NCBI GenBank assembly: GCA_902584225.1
Contig: CACHYX010000001.1
Coordinates: forward strand, 1 to 64,000
DNA length: 64,000 nucleotides
Source of the DNA: an uncultured Pelagibacteraceae bacterium
GTDB taxonomy: Bacteria > Pseudomonadota > Alphaproteobacteria > Pelagibacterales > Pelagibacteraceae
Direction of reading: 5' to 3'
Shown: positions 9,104-17,140 of the stretch, piece by piece
Position numbering within the stretch: the stretch's first letter is position 1
How the letters are laid out: each line of letters opens with the position of its first letter
The notes under the pieces: model-generated
The model's database searches: none
What the model was told of the DNA's origin: nothing
What the model saw: only the letters and a program-made list of their open reading frames with translations
Program-made: the position numbers and the translations under genes

Positions 9104-9826
9104 ATGCAAACTATGAAAAACGTAAAAATATGGTTAGGTTTAGCCTATATTATATTCCTAGGATTGTTTTTGTACTTCTTGTTAACTAATATAAGTATTG
9201 AGGAGTTAACTTCATATAGTTTTCTCAAATCAAATAGTGAGTATCTAATTAATTTTAAACAAAATAATATAATATTCTCGTCTTTTGTATTTATTATATT
9301 TGGAATTGTTTGGATTTCTTTACTTCAAGGATTTGGGTCTCCATTAGGATTGATTTGTGGATATATTTTCGGCCCTTACTTTGGAACTTTAATTTTTTCA
9401 TTAACTTTTGCTTTAGGATCTAGTGTAACTTTTGTAGTTGCTAATTATTTTTTTAAAAACTACATCATTGAAAAAATACAAAATAAGTATCAATATCTTA
9501 ATGACAAAATAAGAAATAATCAGCTTTTAGCGGTGGGCCTCCTTAGATTTCTTGGTGGTATCCCGACACAGATACAAAATTTAATACCTGTATTATTTGA
9601 TGTAAAATTAAAAAACTATTTTTTTGGAACCTTACTTGGAGTTATTATTCAAGCATTTATTGTTTGTTCATTAGGATCAGCTTTAGAAAAGAAAATATAT
9701 GAAAATGATGAATTACCTAAAATATTAGATCTTTTAAAAACTCAAGAAATTTATTTACCAATATCAGCTATAATATTTCTGTTCGTTCTGACATTTACAT
9801 TAAGAAAATTTTTCTTCAAAAAGTAA
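9104..9826 (+). CDS. TVP38/TMEM64 (DedA-like) family membrane protein
   Basis: A 240-residue integral membrane protein with about five or six hydrophobic segments. One lies at about residues 11-30 and another at about 55-75, followed by the core GSPLGLICGYIFGPYFGTLI that is characteristic of the VTT/SNARE-associated domain. The LLRFLGGIPTQIQN segment near residue 145 matches the family's conserved re-entrant region. Family members are implicated in lipid transport, but no specific function can be assigned. A second ATG three codons in could also be the start. The gene ends one base before the convergent tRNA-Thr. Confidence 0.85.
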   Translation: MQTMKNVKIWLGLAYIIFLGLFLYFLLTNISIEELTSYSFLKSNSEYLINFKQNNIIFSSFVFIIFGIVWISLLQGFGSPLGLICGYIFGPYFGTLIFSLTFALGSSVTFVVANYFFKNYIIEKIQNKYQYLNDKIRNNQLLAVGLLRFLGGIPTQIQNLIPVLFDVKLKNYFFGTLLGVIIQAFIVCSLGSALEKKIYENDELPKILDLLKTQEIYLPISAIIFLFVLTFTLRKFFFKK

Positions 9827-9901
9827 TGGTGCCCTCGATGAGAATCTAACTCATGACTGACCCTTACCAAGGGCCTGTTTTAACACTAAAACTACAAGGG
9901 C
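9827..9901 (-). tRNA. tRNA-Thr (anticodon GGT), unusual D- and T-loops
   Basis: The minus strand folds into a cloverleaf with a 7-bp acceptor stem (GCCCTTG with CGAGGGC, one G-U pair), a D stem GTTT/AAAC and an anticodon stem GGCCC/GGGTC with loop TTGGTAA. The T stem is ATGAG/CTCAT, the discriminator is A, and CCA is encoded at 9829-9827. The anticodon GGT reads threonine ACC and ACU codons. Conserved G19 and C56 are replaced by U and A, which could still pair, and position 14 is U instead of A. It may be a divergent working tRNA or one beginning to decay. Confidence 0.8.
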
Positions 9902-9993
9902 AAATAAATAAAAATAGTGTAAAAATCAATAAAATTCAAATTTTTGACTTAATTTTTTATTTTATTAAGTCTATAATAATTTTTGGTAATTTT

Positions 9994-10188
9994 ATGGGAA
10001 TTCATTACGATTATAAATCAACAAGAGGGGCTAAAGCCATGGAGAAGCAAGCTAAAAGAGAAAAGAAATTAGCTGAGCGAAGAGCCAAAAAACAATCTAA
10101 GCAGGGAACAAATAAATCTGAAGATAAGACAATACCAATTGATCAAGTTGTAACTTTGGAGCATCTTACCAATCCTGAGAAAAAATAA
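9994..10188 (+). CDS. Small basic conserved-type protein, function unknown
   Basis: A 64-residue protein with a highly charged middle (EKQAKREKKLAERRAKKQ) likely to be helical and possibly RNA- or ribosome-associated, ending in VVTLEHLTNPEKK. The open frame extends upstream to 9853, but that part overlaps the tRNA-Thr gene on the other strand, so I chose the ATG at 9994; an ATG at 10039 is also possible. It precedes a second small basic gene and dcd on the same strand. No enzymatic motif is visible. Confidence 0.6.
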   Translation: MGIHYDYKSTRGAKAMEKQAKREKKLAERRAKKQSKQGTNKSEDKTIPIDQVVTLEHLTNPEKK

Positions 10189-10197
10189 TCTTTTTTA

Positions 10198-10311
10198 ATG
10201 AATTCTAAAAGAAAGCCTTCTAAGCTTGATCTCGAGAAAGCACTTAGAAAAAATTTAAGGAAAAGAAAAATACACAAACGAAAAAACCAAAAAAATGATT
10301 CTAAACGATAA
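10198..10311 (+). CDS. 37-residue basic small protein overlapping dcd
   Basis: An ATG nine bases after the previous stop opens a 37-codon frame rich in Lys and Arg, containing KPSKLDLEKALRKNLRKRK, and ends 17 bases inside dcd in another frame. The tight packing between two genes of the same strand and the KLDLEKALRKNL-like segment, which looks like a real amphipathic helix, support it. Composition alone could produce such an ORF in AT-rich DNA. Function unknown. Confidence 0.45.
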   Translation: MNSKRKPSKLDLEKALRKNLRKRKIHKRKNQKNDSKR

Positions 10312-10846
10312 ACAAATTAAAGAACTTGCAGAAAAAGAAGAGATGATAAGTCCATTTGTAAGTGAAAGTGTATCTAAAGGCATAAGTCATGGACTTAACT
10401 CATTTGGCTATGACTTAAGATGCGGCTCTGAATTCAAAATTTTTACAAATATTAAAGGAGCTACTGCTGACCCAAAGAATTTTAGTGAGGATAATTTTAT
10501 AACTATTAATGGTGAAGACTCTGTTTTAATCCCACCAAATTCTTTTGCATTGGCAAGTAGTCTTGAATATTTCAAAATGCCTAGAAATGTGACTGGATTG
10601 GTTACTGCTAAGAGCACTTACGCAAGATGTGGACTTGGTACTCCTCCCACAGTTTTAGAAGCAGGTTGGCATGGCAACTTAGTTTTAGAATTTTCAAATC
10701 ATACAAGTAACTCTATAAAATTGTACGCAAATAGTGGAGCAGCTCAGATTTTGTTTTTTTCTGGTGATCAACCTGAGGTATCCTATTCTGATAGAAAAGG
10801 AAAATATCAAGGTCAAGTTGGTATAACTTTAGCAAAATCAAAATAG
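10295..10846 (+). CDS. dcd: dCTP deaminase
   Basis: Deaminates dCTP to dUTP, supplying dUMP for thymidylate synthesis. The 183-residue length fits. Visible motifs are SYDLRCG-like GYDLRCGSEFKIF near residue 37, the AKSTYARCGL stretch and the active-site region PTVLEAGWHGNLVLEFSNH. The C-terminal YQGQVG segment closes the trimer active site. It is followed one base later by murA, giving a dcd-murA-DUF2948-hisD-infA run. Confidence 0.96.
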   Translation: MILNDKQIKELAEKEEMISPFVSESVSKGISHGLNSFGYDLRCGSEFKIFTNIKGATADPKNFSEDNFITINGEDSVLIPPNSFALASSLEYFKMPRNVTGLVTAKSTYARCGLGTPPTVLEAGWHGNLVLEFSNHTSNSIKLYANSGAAQILFFSGDQPEVSYSDRKGKYQGQVGITLAKSK

Positions 10847-10847
10847 T

Positions 10848-12116
10848 ATGAAAAGGTTTATAATTACTGGCCCAAGTAAAGCCGTAAATGGAACAGTAGA
10901 TATAAGTGGTGCAAAAAATTCATGCCTACCTCTTATGGCGGCATCTATTCTTTTTAAAAAAGAAGTAATTTTAAGAAACGTTCCTTTAGTTCAAGATGTT
11001 CTCACAATGAGAGATCTTTTAATTTCACTAGGATCTAAAGTAAAAATTTTAGAGAAAAAAAAGATTATGATTATTACAAATAAAAAAGACCATAAATTGA
11101 CTGTTCCCTATAACTTGGTATCTACAATGCGAGCAGGAGTTCTGACCATGGGTTCTTTACTTGGAAGGTATTCAAAGAAAAAAATAAGAGTTGCTCAAGG
11201 AGGAGGTTGTGCATTAGGAATTCGTGATACATCTTGGCATCTTGAAGGTTTTAAAAGTTTAGGTGCAGAACACGTTTTGGAAAAGGGATATGTAAAAATA
11301 TCTTCCAAGAATGGTTTGATAGGTAAGAGCTATAAATTTCCAAAAATCACAGTTACAGGCACTTCAAATTTAATTATGTCTTCAGTTTTTGTAAAAGGTT
11401 CTCATATTTTAAAAAATATATCCTTAGAACCTGAGGTAATAGATCTTATAAAATTCCTAAACAATTCAGGCGCAAATATAAAGTTTATTGGTAAAAGATC
11501 TTTAAGAATTAAAGGTGTTAAAGAGCTATTAAGTGGCAATCATAAAATTATTGGCGATAGGATAGAAGCATTTAGTTATCTATGTGTAGGAGCAATTACA
11601 AAGGGTAGTGTAAAGGTGGCGAATATAAATCCTAAATTTTTACCTTCAGAATTAAAGATATTAAAAAAAATTGGTTTTAAAATTGATGTAAGTAAAAATT
11701 ATATAAAATTAAATACAATTAAAAAATTAAAACCTATAAACGTCAAAACTGGACCATGGCCTGGATTTGCAACAGATTGTTTGCCCATTTTAATACCTGT
11801 TTTAACAAAAATTTTTGGACAAAGTAAAATTAAAGAGACGATTTTTACTAATAGATTTATGGCTGTGCCCGAACTTAATAGAATGGGAGCAGATATAAAG
11901 ATTAAAAAAAATTTTGCAGTAATTAATGGAGAAAAAAAATTGAATTCTGCTGATTGTATCTCATCTGATCTTAGAACTACTTTCTCAATAATATTGGGTG
12001 CAATCGCGGCAAAGGGATCATCAACAATATCAAGAATTTATCATGGATTGAGAGGGTACTCAAATCTTCAACTTAAATTAAGAAAACTTGGTATTAAAGT
12101 AAAAATCAAAATATAA
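10848..12116 (+). CDS. murA: UDP-N-acetylglucosamine 1-carboxyvinyltransferase
   Basis: First committed enzyme of peptidoglycan synthesis, adding enolpyruvate from PEP to UDP-GlcNAc. The 422-residue protein has the ISGAKNSCLPLM motif with K23 and N24 and the active-site loop GGGCALGIRD containing the nucleophilic cysteine that fosfomycin targets. A C-terminal RIYHGLRGYSNL segment is also present; the usual arginine context RxxHLxRGYE is partly altered. The stop TAATG overlaps the next gene by one base. Confidence 0.95.
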   Translation: MKRFIITGPSKAVNGTVDISGAKNSCLPLMAASILFKKEVILRNVPLVQDVLTMRDLLISLGSKVKILEKKKIMIITNKKDHKLTVPYNLVSTMRAGVLTMGSLLGRYSKKKIRVAQGGGCALGIRDTSWHLEGFKSLGAEHVLEKGYVKISSKNGLIGKSYKFPKITVTGTSNLIMSSVFVKGSHILKNISLEPEVIDLIKFLNNSGANIKFIGKRSLRIKGVKELLSGNHKIIGDRIEAFSYLCVGAITKGSVKVANINPKFLPSELKILKKIGFKIDVSKNYIKLNTIKKLKPINVKTGPWPGFATDCLPILIPVLTKIFGQSKIKETIFTNRFMAVPELNRMGADIKIKKNFAVINGEKKLNSADCISSDLRTTFSIILGAIAAKGSSTISRIYHGLRGYSNLQLKLRKLGIKVKIKI

Positions 12117-12505
12117 TGGTAAAAAATTTTTTATCCAAAATATTAGCAAGGGATCTCAATGGTTTAAATATAATTTCTACATACTGTGAGGACTCAACAA
12201 CAAGCGTTTCAGAGATTAAATATCTTAAAAAAAATAAAATATTTTTACTGTCTCTAACTCGAAAATCTCTGAAAGATAACAAAAAAAGTAACATTATAAG
12301 TGTTTGTAAATTTGAATTTATAGAAAATGTAGTAGCAAAAAATATAGATCAACAAGATAGTAAACTGAAATTAAAGTTGATGGGAATAGATGTAACGAAA
12401 ATTGATAAACAATACGAAATTAATTTGTTATTTTCAGATAATCGTTTTATAACCTTATACTCTGAAATTATAGAGGTAACATTGGAGGATTTAAAAAAGA
12501 AATAA
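12116..12505 (+). CDS. DUF2948 family protein
   Basis: A 129-residue protein of unknown function lying exactly between murA and hisD, the position held by DUF2948 genes in Alphaproteobacteria. It begins with KILARDLNGLNIISTYCEDS and contains LSLTRKSL and SVCKFEFIENVVAKNID, in line with the short beta-rich family. Length is slightly below the usual 140-150. The start overlaps the murA stop by one base, and hisD starts one base after its end. The family call rests mainly on position and length. Confidence 0.7.
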   Translation: MVKNFLSKILARDLNGLNIISTYCEDSTTSVSEIKYLKKNKIFLLSLTRKSLKDNKKSNIISVCKFEFIENVVAKNIDQQDSKLKLKLMGIDVTKIDKQYEINLLFSDNRFITLYSEIIEVTLEDLKKK

Positions 12506-12506
12506 A

Positions 12507-13793
12507 ATGAAAGTAATTTCTGCCAAAAATAAGAATTTTGATAACTTGTTGGATAATCTTCTTTATAAAAGAAAAAATAAGCTTCGATCAGATTATATTT
12601 CAGTAAAAAATATAATTAAAGATGTGAGAAAAAATGGAGATAAAGCCCTAGTAAAATATGAGAAAAAATTTAATAAAAATAAAACAATTATTCCGAACTC
12701 AAAAAAAATAAAAGACTCAATTAAATCCTTAGACCAAAAAGTAAAAAAAGCGATAGATGCAGCTTATAATAGAATTTATAAATTCCATTCACTTCAAAAG
12801 TTCAAAGATGTCTCATATATTGATAAGTATCAAAATAAAGTTAAATATAAATATGTTCCACTCGAGTCAGTTGCGATCTATGTTCCAGGTTCAAAAGTTT
12901 CCTATCCATCGAGTGTTTTAATGAGTACGATACCTGCAATTGTAGCAGGAGTTAAAAGAATTGTAATGATAAATCCTGGTTATAAGGGAAAGCAAAACGC
13001 TGCAGTTTTGTACGCTGCAAGAAAATGTAAAATTAAGGAAATTTATTCTATTGGCGGCCCTTCAGCAATTGCAGCTGCCGCATATGGAACTAAATCAATT
13101 AAACCCGTAAATAAAATTGTAGGACCAGGAAATTCATATGTTGCTGCAGCAAAAAAAGAGGTCTTTGGGGATATAGGAATTGAGTCAATGACAGCTGGAC
13201 CTTCAGAAGTTTTAGTTGTCTGTGACAACAAATCTAATCCAGAATGGTTGGCAAGTGATTTAATTGCTCAAGCTGAACATGATTCTCTCGCACAGTGTAT
13301 TTTAATTTCAAAAGATAAAAACATTCTAAAAAAAACTAAAAATGAAATAATAAATCAACTTAAAAGCATTTCGAGAAGCTCAATTGCAAAAAAAAGTTTA
13401 ATGACGAATGGCATACTAATCTACGAAAATTCAGAAAATAGAATTGCAGAAATAATTAATAAGGTGGGCCCAGAGCACTTAGAGCTTAATATAAAAAATT
13501 ATAAGTCCTTAATTCCAAAAATTAAGAATGCTGGTTCTATTTGCTTGGGAAAATATGCAGTGATGGCAATGACAGATTATGGAGTACCGGGTACTAATCA
13601 TGTTCTTCCAACTAATATGACTAGTAAATACTCAAGTGGATTAAGTGTTTCAGAGTTCATTAAAAAAATTTCATACATAAATTTATCAAAAAAGGGTATT
13701 GAAACTCTTGGACCATCAGTTATAACTCTTGCAACTAATGAAGGTTTAGATGGACATGCTAAATCAATTAAAAAAAGATTAGGAGAATTATAA
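12507..13793 (+). CDS. hisD: Histidinol dehydrogenase
   Basis: Zinc enzyme for the last two steps of histidine synthesis, oxidising histidinol to histidine with two NAD+. The 428-residue protein shows the [18 protein letters not shown] segment, the [13 protein letters not shown] segment, the zinc ligands in [13 protein letters not shown] and the catalytic GPEHLEL. It starts one base after the DUF2948 stop and ends two bases before infA. The other his genes in the window (hisS, hisZ, hisG) follow within 1 kb. Confidence 0.97.
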   Translation: MKVISAKNKNFDNLLDNLLYKRKNKLRSDYISVKNIIKDVRKNGDKALVKYEKKFNKNKTIIPNSKKIKDSIKSLDQKVKKAIDAAYNRIYKFHSLQKFKDVSYIDKYQNKVKYKYVPLESVAIYVPGSKVSYPSSVLMSTIPAIVAGVKRIVMINPGYKGKQNAAVLYAARKCKIKEIYSIGGPSAIAAAAYGTKSIKPVNKIVGPGNSYVAAAKKEVFGDIGIESMTAGPSEVLVVCDNKSNPEWLASDLIAQAEHDSLAQCILISKDKNILKKTKNEIINQLKSISRSSIAKKSLMTNGILIYENSENRIAEIINKVGPEHLELNIKNYKSLIPKIKNAGSICLGKYAVMAMTDYGVPGTNHVLPTNMTSKYSSGLSVSEFIKKISYINLSKKGIETLGPSVITLATNEGLDGHAKSIKKRLGEL

Positions 13794-13795
13794 AT

Positions 13796-14011
13796 TTGTC
13801 AAAACAAGACTCTTTAGAATTTAAAGGAAAGGTAATAGACCTTTTGCCCAATGCAATGTTTAGGGTCAAATTAGAAAATAATCACATTGTTACAGCGCAT
13901 ACAGCTGGAAAGTTAAGAAAAAACAGAATTAGAGTTTTGCAGGGAGACAATGTTACTGTAGAAGTAACTCCGTATGATCTTACAAAAGGTCGTATAACAT
14001 TTCGGTTTTAA
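13796..14011 (+). CDS. infA: Translation initiation factor IF-1
   Basis: A 71-residue OB-fold protein that binds the ribosomal A site during initiation. The translation fits IF-1 throughout: [40 protein letters not shown] and [16 protein letters not shown]. The start codon is TTG at 13796, two bases after the hisD stop; no ATG lies near. The gene is followed after three bases by tRNA-Phe. Confidence 0.97.
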   Translation: MSKQDSLEFKGKVIDLLPNAMFRVKLENNHIVTAHTAGKLRKNRIRVLQGDNVTVEVTPYDLTKGRITFRF

Positions 14012-14014
14012 AAA

Positions 14015-14087
14015 GGGTACCTGGTGTATGTGGTCGGCACAAACGCCTGAAAAGCGTTAGGTCCTGGTTCGATTCCAGGGGTACCCA
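14015..14087 (+). tRNA. tRNA-Phe (anticodon GAA)
   Basis: A 73-nt cloverleaf: acceptor stem GGGTACC with GGTACCC, D stem GTGT/GCAC, anticodon stem AACGC/GCGTT with loop CTGAAAA, and T arm CCTGG-TTCGATT-CCAGG, discriminator A. The anticodon GAA reads phenylalanine codons. CCA is not fully encoded (CCT follows), so it must be added after transcription. The tRNA starts three bases after infA and may be cut from the same transcript. Confidence 0.93.
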
Positions 14088-14159
14088 CCTTAAAAATAAA
14101 CTTGAATAGTCAAATAAACATCTTGCATCTAATTTAGAAATCTAATAACAAAACACATT

Positions 14160-14175
14160 CTTTGTATAAACAAAG
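14160..14175 (+). promoter_or_regulatory. Hairpin in the cold-shock gene leader
   Basis: CTTTGT-ATAA-ACAAAG forms a perfect 6-bp hairpin 24 bases before the cold-shock ATG. Leaders of cold-shock genes often fold as temperature-dependent switches, so this may matter for expression, but its role is only inferred. A purine-rich AAAGAAAGAG just before the start could serve as ribosome binding site. Confidence 0.35.
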
Positions 14176-14199
14176 ATAAACTAATAAAGAAAGAGTAAA

Positions 14200-14409
14200 A
14201 TGAGTCTAAAAGGTAAAGTAAAGTGGTTTAATGGAAAAAAAGGTTATGGTTTCATTGAACGTGAAGATAAAGAAAAAGATGTGTTCGTCCACGCTTCTGC
14301 AGTTAGAGATGCTGGTTTAAGATTTTTAAACGAAGGTGACGAAATAACATTTGAAGTTGAAGACGGAGATAAAGGTCCTTCCGCAGTAAAACTGCAAAAA
14401 ACCTCTTAA
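14200..14409 (+). CDS. Cold-shock domain protein (CspA family)
   Basis: A 69-residue single OB-fold protein that binds single-stranded RNA or DNA and acts as an RNA chaperone. It has [18 protein letters not shown] with RNP1 and VFVHASAV with RNP2, then the [18 protein letters not shown] stretch. The gene stands alone between tRNA-Phe and tRNA-His, with a 112-base leader and a terminator behind it, so it is probably an independent and strongly expressed unit. Members of this family are too alike to give a specific csp name. Confidence 0.94.
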   Translation: MSLKGKVKWFNGKKGYGFIEREDKEKDVFVHASAVRDAGLRFLNEGDEITFEVEDGDKGPSAVKLQKTS

Positions 14410-14424
14410 TTCTAATTCATCATT

Positions 14425-14470
14425 ATTGTATAGGAGCATTAAGCCTTTTGGTTTTTTATTCCTATACAAT
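14425..14470 (+). terminator. Nested terminator hairpin after the cold-shock gene
   Basis: An 11-bp perfect inverted repeat, ATTGTATAGGA at 14425-14435 and TCCTATACAAT at 14460-14470, encloses a second small hairpin AAGCC-TTTT-GGTTT followed by further T residues at about 14440-14457. The inner element looks like an intrinsic terminator for the cold-shock transcript. The outer arms could form a longer stem that competes with it or protects the 3' end. Confidence 0.6.
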
Positions 14471-14561
14471 TCATTCTTGTATTTTTGGAATTAGATGCTA
14501 TTTAATCCATATGATTATATTAAATAATAAGTTTAATTCATCTCACAGACATCATACACAT

Positions 14562-14578
14562 GCTGGCTGCAAGCTAGC
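14562..14578 (+). other. GC-rich hairpin in the csp-tRNA-His spacer
   Basis: GCTGGCT-GCA-AGCTAGC forms a 7-bp hairpin with one G-U pair inside otherwise very AT-rich spacer, followed by TATTTAATTATTT. It may be a second terminator or part of a small RNA between 14471 and 14580. The rest of the spacer to 14634 is A/T-rich with no reading frame of note and probably holds the promoter for tRNA-His and the his genes. Confidence 0.35.
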
Positions 14579-14634
14579 TATTTAATTATTTAATAAATTT
14601 AAATTTAACAACAATTAATATAAAATAAACATAG

Positions 14635-14709
14635 GCCCTGGTGGTGAAATGGTTATCACGGAAGTTTGTGGAACTTCAGTTTTTGGTTCGATCCCAAGCC
14701 AGGGTACCA
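14635..14709 (+). tRNA. tRNA-His (anticodon GTG)
   Basis: The cloverleaf has acceptor GCCCTGG with CCAGGGT, anticodon stem GAAGT/ACTTC with loop TTGTGGA, a TTCGATC T-loop, discriminator A at 14706 and encoded CCA at 14707-14709. Most bacterial tRNA-His carry an extra G-1 opposite C73. Here 73 is A and the first pair is G1-U72, the variant reported for many Alphaproteobacteria whose HisRS has adapted. It lies seven bases before hisS and may be co-transcribed with it. Confidence 0.93.
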
Positions 14710-14715
14710 AAAAAA

Positions 14716-16110
14716 ATGAGTATAGAAAATAAATTAACTCCTGGGTTACCCCAGGGATTTGAAGATAGGTGGAATAAAAAATTACTTCTTAAAAAGAAAC
14801 TTTTAAAAGTTATAGAAAATAATTTTATAAAATACGGGTTCGACCCCTTGGAAACTCCATCGTTTGAAATTGCAGAAAATATTGGATCCTTTCTTGCAGA
14901 GGATGATAGCAATCCTATGTCTGATGTATTCTCTTTTAAAGATGGAACTAAAGATATTACTCTTCGTTATGACTTATCAAGTCCATTAGCAAGATTTGTT
15001 GCTCAAAACAATCAAGACCTTCCATCGATATTTAAAAGATACGCAATCCAAAATGTTTTTAGAAATGAGAAAGCTGGCAACGCTCGTTATAGAGAATTCA
15101 CTCAAGCAGATTGTGATATTGTAGGAAATGTTAACCCAGCTCAAGCGAATTCAGAATTATGCAATTTAATTGCAAGCACATTGTTGGAATGTGGTCTTAA
15201 AACTGATCAATTTATCATTAACGTCAGCAATAGAAAAATAATTCAAGGCCTGATCAAAGACCTTAAAATTCCAGATAGCAAACAAACCAAGGTTATGAGA
15301 GCGATAGATAAACTTGATAAACCCGGTTTTGGGCTAAAAGGTGTTGAAGATTTATTAAAAAAAGAAAGAAAAGATAAAAGCGGTGCAATTACAAAAGGTG
15401 CTAATCTTAATGACGATCAAGTATCTAAAGTCTTAGATTTTTTAAACATTAATGATTTAAATAAACTCAAACAAAATTTCAAAAATCCTTTAACACAAGA
15501 GGGTATTAAAGAATTAGAAGATCTTCTAGAAATTTTAAAATTTGGAAATTATTTTGATCAAGTAAGAACTAATTTTACAATTGTAAGAGGTCTTGCATAT
15601 TATGATGGTTTTTGTGTTGAAACTAATCTAAATTTTAAAGCAAAAAATAATCAAGGCAAAGAAGTAGATATTGGAAGCATATGCTCTGGAGGACAATTCA
15701 ATAAGTTAATATCTAGATTTAAAGGCGTGGATATACCTGGTACAGGTGTAAGTATTGGTGTTGATAGATTGTTATTTGCGATGATGCAATTAAACCCGGA
15801 AATTAATGAACAAAAACCAGTTATCATTTGTGTGATGGATGAAAAATATTTAAAAGATTATTACGAAATTTTGGAAACTTTGAGAAAAAATAAAATTAAT
15901 TCAGAAATCTTTTTAGATAGTAAAAAAAATCTTGGTAAACAATTAACTTACGCCAATAAAAGAGGGTGCCCTGTTGCAGTAATTTGTGGGGAGAATGAAT
16001 TTAAAGATAACAACATCACCTTGAAAAATCTTCTCGGGGTTAAAGGAGAAAATAATCAAGTTACATTTTCAAAAGAAAATTTAATCAATGAAATCAAAAA
16101 ATTTATCTGA
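14716..16110 (+). CDS. hisS: Histidyl-tRNA synthetase
   Basis: Class II synthetase charging tRNA-His. I start at ATG 14716 (464 residues); the open frame extends upstream, but only through the tRNA-His gene. Motif 2 is in FRNEKAGNARYREFTQADCDIVG-like sequence at about residues 115-137, the histidine-specific GLAYYDGFCVET lies near residue 300, and GVSIGVDRLLFAM is motif 3. The length and a long internal insert fit the alphaproteobacterial type of HisRS. It overlaps hisZ by 23 bases. Confidence 0.95.
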   Translation: MSIENKLTPGLPQGFEDRWNKKLLLKKKLLKVIENNFIKYGFDPLETPSFEIAENIGSFLAEDDSNPMSDVFSFKDGTKDITLRYDLSSPLARFVAQNNQDLPSIFKRYAIQNVFRNEKAGNARYREFTQADCDIVGNVNPAQANSELCNLIASTLLECGLKTDQFIINVSNRKIIQGLIKDLKIPDSKQTKVMRAIDKLDKPGFGLKGVEDLLKKERKDKSGAITKGANLNDDQVSKVLDFLNINDLNKLKQNFKNPLTQEGIKELEDLLEILKFGNYFDQVRTNFTIVRGLAYYDGFCVETNLNFKAKNNQGKEVDIGSICSGGQFNKLISRFKGVDIPGTGVSIGVDRLLFAMMQLNPEINEQKPVIICVMDEKYLKDYYEILETLRKNKINSEIFLDSKKNLGKQLTYANKRGCPVAVICGENEFKDNNITLKNLLGVKGENNQVTFSKENLINEIKKFI

Positions 16111-17137
16111 AAAAATTCTTAGATCTGTAAAATCTAAAGGATTTAAATACATTGAATTACCATCTGTAATTGAAGCTAATCACATAGTTCAAAGATCTGG
16201 TGAAAATTTTAGAAAGTTTATCTTTTCATTTATCGATCAAAATGGAAGCGAGTTATGTTTAAGACCTGATTTAACAATAGTTTCATGCCTCAGATACCTT
16301 GAAAACAATCTTAAAGCTAAAGAAAAAATATTTTATAGTGGACAGGCATATAGAAAATCAAATAATAAAAAAGACTCGATTATTAGAGATCAAATTGGAT
16401 TTGAAATTATTGGTTCAAAAGACGAGAAAAAAGATGATAAAGAAATAATTGATACTTCTCTTAAATCATTAAAAAACTTAAAGTATTCTAGGGGCACATT
16501 GACAATCGGAAATGTGGAAATATTTAATCTTTTAATTTCAAAATTGGATATTCCTAAGAGATGGAAGTTGAGACTTTCAAGACATTTTTGGAGAGAAAAC
16601 TATTTCAACGACTTACTAAAGAGATTGGAGACAAACTCAGATGTTGATCCAACAATTGTAGAAATTGATAAAAAGCGTTATTTAAAAATGACCAAAGAAA
16701 ATAAGTCATCAATAATTGCTGGAAGATCCATTGATGAAATTTTGAAGAGGTTTGATAAGAAAATAAAGGATCCAAGACGTCCAAGCAAAGGTAGAAATGT
16801 CTCAAAGATCATTAGACAGTTTTTAAAGATTAAATGTCCAATTGATAAAGCAGCTCGGGAATTAAATAAATTTTTTAAAAAAAATAAAATTAATCTAGCA
16901 GTCGATCAAAAATATTTTCCATTATCAAATAAAAAAATTTCAAAGCTTAATGTAATTTTCTCAACTGCCTTTGGAAGGCAACTTGAATACTATACAGGCA
17001 TGGTGTTTAAAATTGATATTAAATCAAAAAATAAAATTAAAAATATTTTTAATGGTGGAAGATATGATCAATTAATTTCTGATTTAGGATCAAAAAAAAA
17101 AGTGCCAGCTGTCGGAGCAGCAATTAACTTAAAATAA
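16088..17137 (+). CDS. hisZ: ATP phosphoribosyltransferase regulatory subunit HisZ
   Basis: A HisRS-like protein without aminoacylation activity that is required with the short HisG form for the first step of histidine synthesis. The 349 residues show LRPDLTIVSCLRYL (class II motif 2-like), RKSNNKKDSIIRDQIGFEIIG and a C-terminal GGRYDQLISDLG motif. The anticodon-binding domain of real HisRS is lacking. It starts inside the end of hisS and precedes hisG by three bases, forming hisS-hisZ-hisG. Confidence 0.9.
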   Translation: MKSKNLSEKILRSVKSKGFKYIELPSVIEANHIVQRSGENFRKFIFSFIDQNGSELCLRPDLTIVSCLRYLENNLKAKEKIFYSGQAYRKSNNKKDSIIRDQIGFEIIGSKDEKKDDKEIIDTSLKSLKNLKYSRGTLTIGNVEIFNLLISKLDIPKRWKLRLSRHFWRENYFNDLLKRLETNSDVDPTIVEIDKKRYLKMTKENKSSIIAGRSIDEILKRFDKKIKDPRRPSKGRNVSKIIRQFLKIKCPIDKAARELNKFFKKNKINLAVDQKYFPLSNKKISKLNVIFSTAFGRQLEYYTGMVFKIDIKSKNKIKNIFNGGRYDQLISDLGSKKKVPAVGAAINLK

Positions 17138-17140
17138 ATT

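Noticed and set aside
9853-9993. N-terminal extension of the small basic protein gene
   Set aside because: The frame is open but crosses the tRNA-Thr gene and codes for unlikely sequence; ATG 9994 is the better start.
14641-14715. Upstream extension of hisS
   Set aside because: It lies within the tRNA-His gene; family alignment fits ATG 14716.
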